Assembly: GCA_023128875.1 (NCBI GenBank) | Contig: JAGMDB010000145.1 | Coordinates: forward strand, 1-9,597 | Direction of reading: 5' to 3' | DNA from: Dehalococcoidia bacterium | Lineage (GTDB): Bacteria; Chloroflexota; Dehalococcoidia; GIF9; AB-539-J10 | Length of the DNA: 9,597 bases | Part shown: piece by piece, positions 1 to 6,492 of the stretch | How positions within the stretch are numbered: position 1 is the stretch's first letter | Layout of the letters: each line of letters starts with the position of its first letter | Notes under the pieces: generated by a model | Told to the model about the DNA's origin: nothing | Databases searched by the model: none | The model's input: the letters and a program-made list of their open reading frames with translations, nothing else | Translations under genes and position numbers: made by a program

Positions 1-1
1 A

Positions 2-583
2 ATTAAGGGGGTGAATCTGGCTTTTGTGGGAGATAGCGGCAAAGACCTTGCTACCGTATGCCGCGATTTAATGCTTATTTCATCGAAGCTAGGCATCAAT
101 TTTTATCTAGCCTCACCTAAGGAATACCAGGCGGAGCAGGAATTTCTGAAGCAGGTATATAAGAACGCAGAACTGAGTGGCTCTAAAATAGTGGTTACCG
201 AGGAGCCCAAAGAAGCGGTAGCCCAGGCTGATTTCGTTTGCACGGATGAATGGACATGGTATCGTATGGCAGAAGACGAAATAGAAAAAAGAGCAAAAGC
301 ATTCATCCCCAGATACCAGATAAATTCTGAGTTGATGAAGGCGGCGCCGGCACATTGTAAATTCATGCATTGTCTCCCTGCGATGAGGGGCCAGGAGGTA
401 ACTGGCGAAGTAATAGATGGCAAGCAATCCATTGTGTTTGATGAAGCGGAGAATCGTTTATATACAGAGGAAGCATTGCTTGTTGCCTTTATAGGCGGGA
501 GAGTAGGCTTATCACCAATTGAAAGAGAACGGGAGAGCAAGTATGCTGAAGAAATAGGCAGAGTTTTGGAGAGGCTTTCCTGA
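2..583 (+). CDS. Carbamoyltransferase, putrescine/ornithine type, 3' part only
   Basis: This is the C-terminal portion of an Asp/Orn carbamoyltransferase family enzyme. Such enzymes transfer carbamoyl between carbamoyl phosphate and an amine, or run in reverse during catabolism. The frame is open to the left edge (first whole codon at 2), so the gene starts outside the window, and the GTG at 11 is internal. The visible part begins at the second-domain strand (VNLAFVGDSG). It contains the family signature FMHCLPAMRGQEV followed by SIVFDEAENRL. The ornithine-binding SMG motif of true ornithine transcarbamylases is absent: the matching stretch reads TDEWTWYRMAEDE. From memory, this and the HCLPA-RG-EVT block with a C-terminal helical extension look more like putrescine carbamoyltransferase (agmatine deiminase pathway). 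The substrate is therefore unsettled. It is followed 18 bp later by a broken gene with a good ribosome binding site. Confidence 0.85.
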   Translation: MKGVNLAFVGDSGKDLATVCRDLMLISSKLGINFYLASPKEYQAEQEFLKQVYKNAELSGSKIVVTEEPKEAVAQADFVCTDEWTWYRMAEDEIEKRAKAFIPRYQINSELMKAAPAHCKFMHCLPAMRGQEVTGEVIDGKQSIVFDEAENRLYTEEALLVAFIGGRVGLSPIERERESKYAEEIGRVLERLS

Positions 584-601
584 TGAACAGGAGGTGCTAG
601 A

Positions 602-690
602 ATGCAGAAGAGAGATGAAGGCAGTAAGAAATATCGCAAAGAAAGAAGGAATCCCGCCAGACTCTCCTAACCCTTTCTGTCCAATCATAG
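602..690 (+). pseudogene. Broken start of an unidentified gene, cut by the IS remnant
   Basis: A strong ribosome binding site (CAGGAGGT, 588-595) sits 6 bases before ATG 602, just after the carbamoyltransferase stop, so a gene plainly began here. In the ATG frame only 22 codons follow (MQKRDEGSKKYRKERR and a few more) before a stop at 668-670. In another frame, from ATG 615, the translation looks more like real protein (MKAVRNIAKKEGIPPDSPN, then PFCPIIGVQ) and stays open to 728, running into transposase sequence. The simplest reading is a one-base indel near 612-616 in a gene whose remainder was lost when the IS fragment arrived. I do not recognise the family. The position suggests it was co-transcribed with the carbamoyltransferase. 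Confidence 0.45.
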
Positions 691-1011
691 GGGTGCAGTC
701 CAAAGTCGGAGCATCTCCGTTCTGCTAATGGCCCAGAGTTTACGGCCAAAGCTATCAGAAGCTGGCTCAATCGATTAGGGGTCAAGACCTTGTACATTGA
801 ACCGGGCAGCCCTTGGGAGAACGGTTATATTGAATCCTTTAACGGCAAGCTCAGAGATGAGCTGCTTGACCGGGAAATCTTTACGACACTTGAAGAAGCC
901 AAGATATTGATTGAGCAGTGGAGAAAAGAATATAATCAGGTACGTCCGCATAGCGGCAAGAACTATCGTCCGCCAGCACCTGAGCCTATTCTAACTATGG
1001 CAACGACGTAA
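691..1011 (+). pseudogene. IS3-family transposase (OrfB, DDE/rve domain), 5'-truncated
   Basis: The frame is open from after the stop at 688-690 to TAA 1009-1011. It contains the end of the DDE integrase core: HLRSANGPEFTAKAI, then TLYIEPGSPWENGYIESFNG, then LRDELL, and near the C-terminus VRPHS and YRPPAPEP. The IS3 signature is RSDNGPEF with D, 35 residues, then E. Here the Asp is replaced by Ala (GCT, 724-726), while the Glu (GAA, 832-834) is kept at the exact 35-residue spacing. The first catalytic Asp and the whole OrfA helix-turn-helix region are missing. The protein cannot be an active transposase, both from truncation and from loss of the acidic residue. A TTG at 790 could start a shorter frame but has no convincing ribosome binding site. 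Confidence 0.85.
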
Positions 1012-1040
1012 GAGGTGGTACAACTACTGGGGGCAGGTCA
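691..1040 (+). mobile_element. 3' fragment of an IS3-family (IS407-like) insertion sequence
   Basis: The segment holds the C-terminal part of an IS3-family transposase followed by a plausible right terminal repeat ending GGGGGCAGGTCA at 1029-1040. As I recall, IS407-group elements have ends related to TGACCTGCCCCC, which is the reverse complement of this. No matching left end, orfA or N-terminal part of orfB is present, so the element is truncated at its 5' side, and the left boundary (about 691-711) is approximate. It lies between the broken gene at 602 and the corrinoid protein gene. Confidence 0.7.
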
Positions 1041-1123
1041 GTATTCCAAAGAGAGAAAGACTTATTGAACTTGGGACAGCTGTGTTAGCACCGCAGTTTC
1101 TAGAGATATCAAAGGAGGATTTC

Positions 1124-1770
1124 ATGGGAAAAGAGGCGATATTTGAAAATCTGTTTAACGCCATCGTAGGCATAAGTGAAGAAAGGGTGAAAAAAGCCGC
1201 AAATGAGCTTGTTAAGGGAAAGATTGATCCCTTAGAAGGCATTGAGAAGGGCTTGTCTAAAGGAATGGAGGTTATAGGAGAGCGGTTTGAGAAATTAGAA
1301 ATTTACTTGCCGGAGCTTATAATGGCTGGGGATGTTTTCAATTCGGCAATGGAGATACTAGAACCCGAAATTTTAGCCAGAGGCAAAAGTGTAGCGAAGA
1401 AAGGCACTATAGTGATAGGCACAGCTAAAGGGGATATTCACGAAATAGGTAAAGATATTGTGGCAATGCTCTTAAAAACAGCAGGGTTTGAGGTGCACAA
1501 TATAGGCAAAGATGTGCCTACACCCACTTTCTTACAAGAGGCAGAGAAGGCTAAAGCAGATATCATAGGTGTATCAGCTCTCCTAACTACTACTCTGCTA
1601 GGACAAAAGAATCTCATAGATTTACTAAGAGAAACAGGTATATCGTTATGGTAGGAGGCGGACCTACATCTCAGGATTGGGCTGATAAGATTGGAGCTGA
1701 TGGGTATGGCGTGACAGCCAAAGAAGCAGTTTCTGTCGCCTTAAAACTCATATCCCAAAAAAGAGCATAG
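1124..1770 (+). pseudogene. MtmC/MtbC-type methylamine corrinoid protein, frameshifted
   Basis: Corrinoid proteins of this family carry a methyl group on cobalt between a substrate-specific methyltransferase (MtmB, MtbB, MttB) and a second methyltransferase. The start is ATG 1124 with ribosome binding site AAAGGAGG (1111-1118). The first 90 or so residues form the helical cap domain (GERFEKLEIYLPELIMAGDV). The Rossmann-like B12 domain follows with D104-x-H106-x-x-G109 (GDIHEIG), where His106 would be the lower cobalt ligand, and then SALLTTT (151-157). The frame stops at 1652-1654 after 176 codons. The next frame (about 1639-1770) continues the family with YIVMVGGGPTS and ends ADGYGVTAKEAVS and 13 more residues. 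Joining the frames gives about 215 residues, close to the usual length. About 10-13 bases appear to be missing near 1637-1641. The lost tail carries the GG motif that holds the cobalamin nucleotide. It lies 10 bp before the MtmB homologue. Confidence 0.8.
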
Positions 1771-1780
1771 AGGACAAGAA

Positions 1781-3154
1781 ATGGTTAGTTTTATGGATGT
1801 TATTAATCGGGCATTGACAGGGCCTTATTATTCTGAGAAGGATTATAATTTGAAGGTGTTTGTCCCAAAATTAAGGGAAATAGTTCAAAAATATGAAATC
1901 AAAAGCAATCCCAAAGCTGTTATACCTTCTGATGACGATTTAGCTGATAGAGTGTTCAAAGCAGGAGTAGAGCTTTATGCTAATGTGGGTACATATTGTG
2001 TTGATACGCAACGTATTATCCAGTTTACAGAGGCAGAGATTCGGGAAGCATTAGCAACAGCACCTTCAGCTCCGATATTTGGCGAAGGCAAAGAAGCAAA
2101 AGCATTGGTAGCACGCAAGCCAGAGAGTAATATTCCTCCCTGGTGTTTTCTCGGAGCCTGTGGAGCTGCAGTTTCTAGCGAAGAGATATTTGAAAGTATT
2201 ATGCAAGGCTACGGCGAAATTTCCTTTGCAGATTCAATCACCGCTCCGTCTTTAGCTACATTAAATGGCACCCCGGTGCAAGCTGGCTCTCCTCTGGAAA
2301 TATTAGCTTGCATCAAAAGTGTTGTTTTAACAAGAGACGGACTTAGAAAGGCAGGAAGACCCGGGTTACCTGTGATGAATTCTATAGCCACAGCGGTGTC
2401 AGATGCAGGAAAGATTGCCGGCAGCCAATTTGGGCTTAGGCCTTCGGACGGTTGGCTTATCGGGCCAATGGCTGAAATGAAAGTTAATTATGAAAGGTTG
2501 AATGAAATTGCCTATGTTACTAGCCTGGGTGGGCATATTGTGGTAGATGCCTCTCCTATGCTAGGGGGGTATTGCGGTGGTCCGGAAGGAGCTGCGGTAA
2601 CCAATGTGGCTTATCATATCCAGGCAATACTCGTATTTCGTGGGTCTTGTCATGCTAGTTTCCCCATTCATCTTAGGACTTCTTGTAGCACAGATAGGGG
2701 AACTTTGTGGATAATAAGTGTGAGTACTCAAGGAATCGCCAGAAATAGCCATTTCCCATTACTTGATATTTCTATTATGGGTGCAGGACCTGAGACTGAG
2801 ATGGAGTTTTATGAAAATGCTGCTTGCGTAATCGGCGCTGTAGTTTCTGGTAGTGCCGGTGTGGAATCTCCTGGTGGTGCTAAAAATGCCGTTATAGACC
2901 ACCTTAGCCCCATGATATCCAAATGGACTGCAGAAGTTGCTCACGCAGCAATTGGGATGAAAAGAACTAAAGCAAATGAAATAGTAAATGTGCTTTTGCT
3001 GAAGTATGAAAATAATCTCGATAAGCCTCCTGAGGGTAAGAGATATCAAGATTGCTATAACATAAAGACTCTGGAGCCGAGTAAAGAATACAGAACCTTA
3101 TATGTAGAGGCTAAGAAGGAACTTACTGATTATGGATTAAAATTCAAATATTAG
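1781..3154 (+). CDS. MtmB-family (monomethylamine) methyltransferase homologue without pyrrolysine
   Basis: The 457-residue product matches archaeal monomethylamine:corrinoid methyltransferase MtmB (about 458 residues) from end to end by my recollection of that sequence. Shared landmarks include TYCVDTQRI near residue 71, AGRPG at 191-195, GGYCGG-E in the middle, GAGPETEM in the last third, GEVARATAG-like EVAHAAIGM, and the ending YGLKFKY against LGLVF. MtmB is a TIM barrel that moves a methyl group from the amine to its corrinoid protein. Archaeal MtmB carries in-frame UAG-encoded pyrrolysine directly after AGRPGMxV. Here the aligned codon is ATG (Met199, 2375-2377) and the frame contains no internal TAG. 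The pocket residues I recall as contacting pyrrolysine (Glu205, Glu259, Gln333) also seem not to be kept. The start is ATG 1781 with a modest site (AGAGGA) overlapping the end of the corrinoid gene. The substrate is probably not plain monomethylamine; compare the non-pyrrolysine MttB homologue MtgB, which uses glycine betaine. Confidence 0.85.
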   Translation: MVSFMDVINRALTGPYYSEKDYNLKVFVPKLREIVQKYEIKSNPKAVIPSDDDLADRVFKAGVELYANVGTYCVDTQRIIQFTEAEIREALATAPSAPIFGEGKEAKALVARKPESNIPPWCFLGACGAAVSSEEIFESIMQGYGEISFADSITAPSLATLNGTPVQAGSPLEILACIKSVVLTRDGLRKAGRPGLPVMNSIATAVSDAGKIAGSQFGLRPSDGWLIGPMAEMKVNYERLNEIAYVTSLGGHIVVDASPMLGGYCGGPEGAAVTNVAYHIQAILVFRGSCHASFPIHLRTSCSTDRGTLWIISVSTQGIARNSHFPLLDISIMGAGPETEMEFYENAACVIGAVVSGSAGVESPGGAKNAVIDHLSPMISKWTAEVAHAAIGMKRTKANEIVNVLLLKYENNLDKPPEGKRYQDCYNIKTLEPSKEYRTLYVEAKKELTDYGLKFKY

Positions 3155-3190
3155 TTTTCTATTGGTTTGATAAGGAGGTAATAGGTTGAA

Positions 3191-4201
3191 ATGGTTATGC
3201 AAGTTAGAGCAGTGCAATATGGGTGTGGTCCTATTGGATGTAGTGTAGCCAGGTTTGCCGCGCAAAGGTCTGATATTGAAATTGTTGGTGCTGTTGATAT
3301 TGATCAGAGCATAGCAGGGCACGATTTGGCTGAAGTTGCCGGCCTCGGTAAGAAGCTGGGTGTTAATATTTCTGACGAGGCTGACGCTGTTTTGTCTCAG
3401 ACCAAGCCTGATGTTGTTTTTCTTACCACTGTCTCTTCCTTGAAAGTCGCTTACCCACAGTTGGAAAAGTGCATAAAGGCTGGAGTTAACGTGGTGTCAA
3501 GCTGTGAAGAGCTGTCTTACCCTTACAGGGAGGAACCACAACTCTCGGCTGAGCTTGATAAGCTGGCTAAGGCAAACAATGTTACGGTGCTGGCTACAGG
3601 GATAAACCCAGGATTCATTATGGACGCCTGGCCACTATTTATGACTGGAGTGTGCCAGCAGGTTAAGCAGGTCAGGGCGGTCAGAATTCAAGATGCTTCT
3701 ACACGCCGAGGTCCTTTCCAAAAGAAGATAGGAGCGGGATGTACAACTGAAGAATTTAAGGAACGAGTAGCTGCAGGGACTCTGAGGCATGTTGGTCTGG
3801 CTGAATCTATAGCAATGATTGCTGGCGGTTTAGGCTGGGAGTTAGACGAGATTACAACTAGCATTGAGCCTATAGTTGCCAAAGTTCGGGTGAAAACCAA
3901 TTTCGTAACAGTGGAATCAGGACAAATAGCTGGTGTTAGACAAGTAGGCAGAGGAATCAGGGCAGAGAAAGAGTTGATAATTCTGGAGTTTGAGGCATCT
4001 GTGGGCGCTCCACAGTCCTATGATGCTGTATACATAACAGGGGTTCCAAACATGGAGGTGACTATTAAAGGAGGCACTCATGGCGACATATCTACTGTAG
4101 CCATGATTGTCAACTCCGTTCACAGGGTTGTTCAGGCCCCGCCAGGGCTGGTAACTATGAAGGATTTACCGGTGGTTTCAACTCTAGGAGCCGATATATA
4201 A
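3191..4201 (+). CDS. 2,4-diaminopentanoate dehydrogenase-like NAD(P) oxidoreductase
   Basis: The 336-residue protein has a dihydrodipicolinate-reductase-type N-terminal Rossmann fold: dinucleotide loop GCGPIG at residues 11-16, then IVGAVDID at the end of the second strand. KPDVVFLTTVS and AGVNVVSSCEELSYP follow, as in this reductase family. The mid-section TGINPGFIMDAWPL and the C-terminal domain (GHxxxxxS-like HVGLAESIAMIAGG, then VPNMEVTIKGG and STVAMIVNSV) resemble 2,4-diaminopentanoate dehydrogenase (Ord), which oxidatively deaminates that compound in ornithine fermentation. No ornithine aminomutase or thiolase genes are seen here, so the true substrate may be another amino or oxo acid. 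The start is ATG 3191 with AAGGAGGT at 3172-3179; ATG 3197 is a less well spaced alternative. It follows the methyltransferase by 36 bp and probably shares its transcript. Confidence 0.75.
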   Translation: MVMQVRAVQYGCGPIGCSVARFAAQRSDIEIVGAVDIDQSIAGHDLAEVAGLGKKLGVNISDEADAVLSQTKPDVVFLTTVSSLKVAYPQLEKCIKAGVNVVSSCEELSYPYREEPQLSAELDKLAKANNVTVLATGINPGFIMDAWPLFMTGVCQQVKQVRAVRIQDASTRRGPFQKKIGAGCTTEEFKERVAAGTLRHVGLAESIAMIAGGLGWELDEITTSIEPIVAKVRVKTNFVTVESGQIAGVRQVGRGIRAEKELIILEFEASVGAPQSYDAVYITGVPNMEVTIKGGTHGDISTVAMIVNSVHRVVQAPPGLVTMKDLPVVSTLGADI

Positions 4202-4240
4202 TAGGACAGGTTAATAAATTTATAGATACGGAGGCATAAG

Positions 4241-5572
4241 ATGTTAGCTGAAGATAACTTAATCAAAGAATATAAGAGAACTCACCCGGGGTCGCAGAAG
4301 TTGCATGAACGGGCAGTAAAGGTTTTTGCTGCTAATGGTGCTACCCACCAGTCACGTATACTTAACCCTTTTAGGCCTTACATTACTCATGCTAAAGGTT
4401 CGCGAAAGTGGGATGTAGATGGTAACGAATACATAGATTTTGTGATGGGGCATGGAGCTCTAATATTGGGTCACAGTCATCCTGCAATAGTGAAGGCGGT
4501 GCAAGAGCAAATGGCCAAAGGAGTTCATTATGGTGAAAACCATGAGTTGGAAGTGGAATGGGCTGAGCTGATAAAGAGCATGCTGCCTATGGCGGAAAGA
4601 GTCGAGTTTTGTTCTTGTGGGCAGGAAGCTAATATCATGGCGATAAGGCTAGGCCGAACCTTTACTGGCAGGCGGAAGGTGCTCAGGTTTGAGGAGAATT
4701 TCCATGGTTGGGCTGATGAGTTGGTACATGAAGGCTCTGCTGGGGTTGTTGCGAATGAGGTCAATATTATACCTTTTAACAATCTTAATAGGCTGGAAGA
4801 AGAGCTGGCCAAAAAGGAATATGCTGTTCTCTTGACTGAAGGGGGAGGTGCCCATATGGATGGCCAGGTTCCAATAGATATTGATTTTGTTCGAGCATTG
4901 TCTGACCTTGCACATAAGTATGGAACTATTTGGGCTCTTGATGAAGTGGTTACTGGCTTCCGAGATGCCCCAGGCGGCTGGCAGTCTATGGTAGGCGTCA
5001 AGCCAGATTTGACTACCCTCGGTAAGTGTGTGGGTGGAGGGCTTCACGTTGGTGCTGTAGCGGGTCGATCTGATATTATGGAAGCGCTCAACCCCGAGAC
5101 TCCCTTAGAGCGACGCGTCGAACATACAGGGACCTGGAATGCTAATCCTCTCTTAAGTTCAGCTGGTGTCGCTGCTTGCAAGCTCTATCGGGGTGGTGAA
5201 CCACAAAAGGTAGCTCGCCAGCGCGCTAATTACCTTCGGGAGAAGGGGAACAAAGCTCTGAAAGAGCGAAGCATTAATGGCCGTCTCTATAGCCGGACTA
5301 TAGTTCACTTCTATCTTGGTCCGATTGATTATGAACCATCTGATGATACTATGCCACCTACCAGGGATATCAAGAAAATTATGGCTCCAGCAGCGGCAGC
5401 CATGCGGAATCGGTTATGTGTCCACCTGCTTCAGCGCGGCATTGCTACCATGTATGGGGAAAGATTTATCCTTTCGGGAGCGCATACCAAGGAGGATATT
5501 GATCAAACAATAGAGGCCTTTGGTGACTCTCTTGATGCTATGATTGCCGAGGGTACCCTGAGCCGGGCTTGA
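4241..5572 (+). CDS. Class III PLP aminotransferase, glutamate-1-semialdehyde aminomutase-like
   Basis: The 443-residue PLP enzyme is of fold type I, class III. Motifs in order: WDVDGNEYIDF (57-67), the glycine-rich turn ILGHSHPAIV (75-84), SCGQEANIMAIRLGR (125-139, phosphate-binding region), FHGWADE (154-160), DEVVTGFR (234-241, Asp234 for the pyridine nitrogen), and TLGKCVGGGLHVGA (259-272) with the Schiff-base lysine at Lys262. The N-terminus and the GSA-AM-like loop place it among HemL-like enzymes. HemL itself is unlikely, because the gene sits among catabolic genes and has SCGQEA where I recall SCGTEA in HemL. The reaction would be transamination or amino transfer within a semialdehyde or keto acid. 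The start is ATG 4241 with GGAGG at 4230-4234, 39 bp after the dehydrogenase. An 80-bp piece of its interior (4445-4524) recurs at 9230-9309. Confidence 0.85.
   Translation: MLAEDNLIKEYKRTHPGSQKLHERAVKVFAANGATHQSRILNPFRPYITHAKGSRKWDVDGNEYIDFVMGHGALILGHSHPAIVKAVQEQMAKGVHYGENHELEVEWAELIKSMLPMAERVEFCSCGQEANIMAIRLGRTFTGRRKVLRFEENFHGWADELVHEGSAGVVANEVNIIPFNNLNRLEEELAKKEYAVLLTEGGGAHMDGQVPIDIDFVRALSDLAHKYGTIWALDEVVTGFRDAPGGWQSMVGVKPDLTTLGKCVGGGLHVGAVAGRSDIMEALNPETPLERRVEHTGTWNANPLLSSAGVAACKLYRGGEPQKVARQRANYLREKGNKALKERSINGRLYSRTIVHFYLGPIDYEPSDDTMPPTRDIKKIMAPAAAAMRNRLCVHLLQRGIATMYGERFILSGAHTKEDIDQTIEAFGDSLDAMIAEGTLSRA
4445..4524 (+). repeat. Aminotransferase interior, copy A of a diverged duplication
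   Basis: These 80 bp inside the aminotransferase gene recur at 9230-9309 with 5 mismatches that I count by eye. The offset is 4785 bases. Here the stretch is read as MGHGALILGHSHPAIVKAVQ and is plainly part of a functional gene, so this is the source copy. Confidence 0.85.
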
Positions 5573-5585
5573 GAAGAATGAGAAT

Positions 5586-5879
5586 GAGTAATGGTTGAGT
5601 TATCCTGCAGCATACCTGGTCCGGTATATAACCTGATATATCATTTATTTAATCTCCAGGCAAGGGAGATAAAAAATTAGCAGGAGGTGTTAAACATTGA
5701 AGAATTCCCTTAAAGAAAAATTGAAGAATGGCAAGGTAGTCAATGGAACTTTCGTTCGCATTGGGCACTCAGATGTGACTGAGTGGCTATCCCATCTGGG
5801 GTTTGATTGGCTTCTGCTGGATGCTGAACATGGTCCCCTGGACTTTCAGACATTGCAGCGGATGATGCACAGTCTATGA
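5586..5879 (+). repeat. Aldolase leader and 5' end, copy A of the duplication
   Basis: This block, from the end of the aminotransferase spacer through the aldolase ribosome binding site into codon 60, recurs at 9306-9597 at a constant offset of 3720 bases. I count about 20 substitutions over roughly 280 aligned bases, plus one 2-base difference (CA present here and absent there) near 5870. That difference breaks the reading frame in this copy. Confidence 0.9.
5652..5670 (+). promoter_or_regulatory. Hairpin in the aldolase leader, conserved in both copies
   Basis: ATCTCC (5652-5657) and GGAGAT (5665-5670) form a perfect 6-bp stem with a 7-base loop, 12 bases before the ribosome binding site AGGAGGT (5682-5688) of the TTG-start aldolase. 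In the second copy (9372-9390) the stem is unchanged although two of the seven loop bases differ. ATCTCC could also pair with GGAGGT of the ribosome binding site, with one wobble pair, so the two pairings are mutually exclusive. A regulatory role is only inferred, and a run of A rather than T follows, so it is not a terminator. Confidence 0.35.
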
Positions 5880-6469
5880 ATGGGACCAGTTGCATTCCTA
5901 TTGTGAGGCCACAGTGGAATGATGCTGTTATTATCAAACGCGTCCTGGATATAGGCGCCTACGGTGTCCTTGTTCCATGGGTCAACTCGAAGGAGGATGC
6001 AGAAAGTGCAGTAAGGGCGTGTAAATATCCACCTGAAGGGCTCAGAGGAGTTGGTCCCAGGAGGGCGGCAATGTTCGACCCGACGTATTTACAGACAGCA
6101 AACGATGAGATTCTAATAGCTGTCCAGGCTGAGACTGAGATGGCGATTAAGAACCTGGAAGAGATTCTGTCAGTGCCGGGGATAGATGCATGCTATATCG
6201 GCCCCTGGGATCTTTCATGCAGCCTGGGATTCGGTGTCCCTCCAAAATGGGATGACCCTCGATATTTAGAGGTTTTTGATACAGTGCTAAAAGTGGCTGA
6301 GAATTGTGGTAAGCCAGCTGGTATGTATGCAACTGTAGATAACATCAAGTGGGCTATAGAAAAGGGTTTCAGGCTCAACACTATAAGTGACGATGATTAC
6401 TTTCTAATCCATGGAGCACAAATGGCACTGGAGAAGGCGCGTGAAGCAGTGAGCCATGCGCAACCTTGA
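5697..6469 (+). pseudogene. HpcH/HpaI family aldolase, split by a 2-nt insertion
   Basis: Enzymes of this family are metal-dependent class II aldolases that cleave 2-keto-3-deoxy or 4-hydroxy-2-oxo acids to pyruvate plus an aldehyde; citrate lyase beta-type relatives also exist. Translation starts at TTG 5697 with AGGAGGT at 5682-5688. The first frame gives WLSHLGFDWLLLDAEHGPLDF, the catalytic His-containing block, and stops at 5877-5879 after 60 codons. The second frame (to TGA 6469) continues PIVRPQWND (Arg of the pyruvate site), GAYGVLVPWV, AVQAETEMAIKN (metal-ligand Glu) and YIGPWDLSCSLG. Joined, the protein would be about 257 residues, near the family norm of 250-260. The downstream copy has GATGATGCAGTCT where this one has GATGATGCACAGTCT, so an extra CA at about 5868-5871 breaks the frame. 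The piece from ATG 5876 alone would lack the N-terminal active-site loop. Confidence 0.85.
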
Positions 6470-6476
6470 AGGTTGC
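6460..6476 (+). other. Perfect 7-bp inverted repeat around the aldolase stop codon
   Basis: GCAACCT and AGGTTGC flank the TGA stop (6467-6469), which forms the three-base loop. The hairpin lies directly before the racemase-family start, and no T-run follows. It may slow transcription or stabilise an mRNA end; a full intrinsic terminator is not supported. Confidence 0.4.
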
Positions 6477-6492
6477 TATTATGGCGTGAAAT

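Noticed and set aside
103..639. Minus-strand open frame opposite the carbamoyltransferase
   Set aside because: It is antisense to a strongly conserved enzyme frame, and I see no recognisable domain or convincing start signal.
790..1011. Short transposase fragment as an independent functional gene
   Set aside because: The frame extends upstream with transposase homology to about 712, the TTG has no proper ribosome binding site, and the catalytic core is incomplete.
1637..1660. Programmed ribosomal frameshift in the corrinoid protein gene
   Set aside because: No slippery heptamer or following stem is visible, and about four family residues seem to be missing at the join. A small deletion explains this better than recoding.
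3152..3154. TAG stop of the MtmB homologue as a possible pyrrolysine codon
   Set aside because: It falls at the natural C-terminus (YGLKFKY, matching LGLVF of MtmB), not at the catalytic position. Reading through gives only a few codons before TAA in the next ribosome binding site.
4528..5001. Long minus-strand open frame inside the aminotransferase
   Set aside because: Its translation is low-complexity and Ser-rich with no family motif. It is the antisense shadow of a gene with clear PLP motifs.
5612..5627. Inverted repeat ATACC / GGTAT in the aldolase leader as an operator
   Set aside because: One arm changes to ATAGC in the second copy with no compensating change in the other arm, so there is no evidence of selection on the pairing.
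5595..5650. Promoter in front of the aldolase from TTGAGT and TATATA
   Set aside because: The spacing between the boxes is about 24 bases, too long for a standard sigma-70 promoter, and no better -35 box was found.
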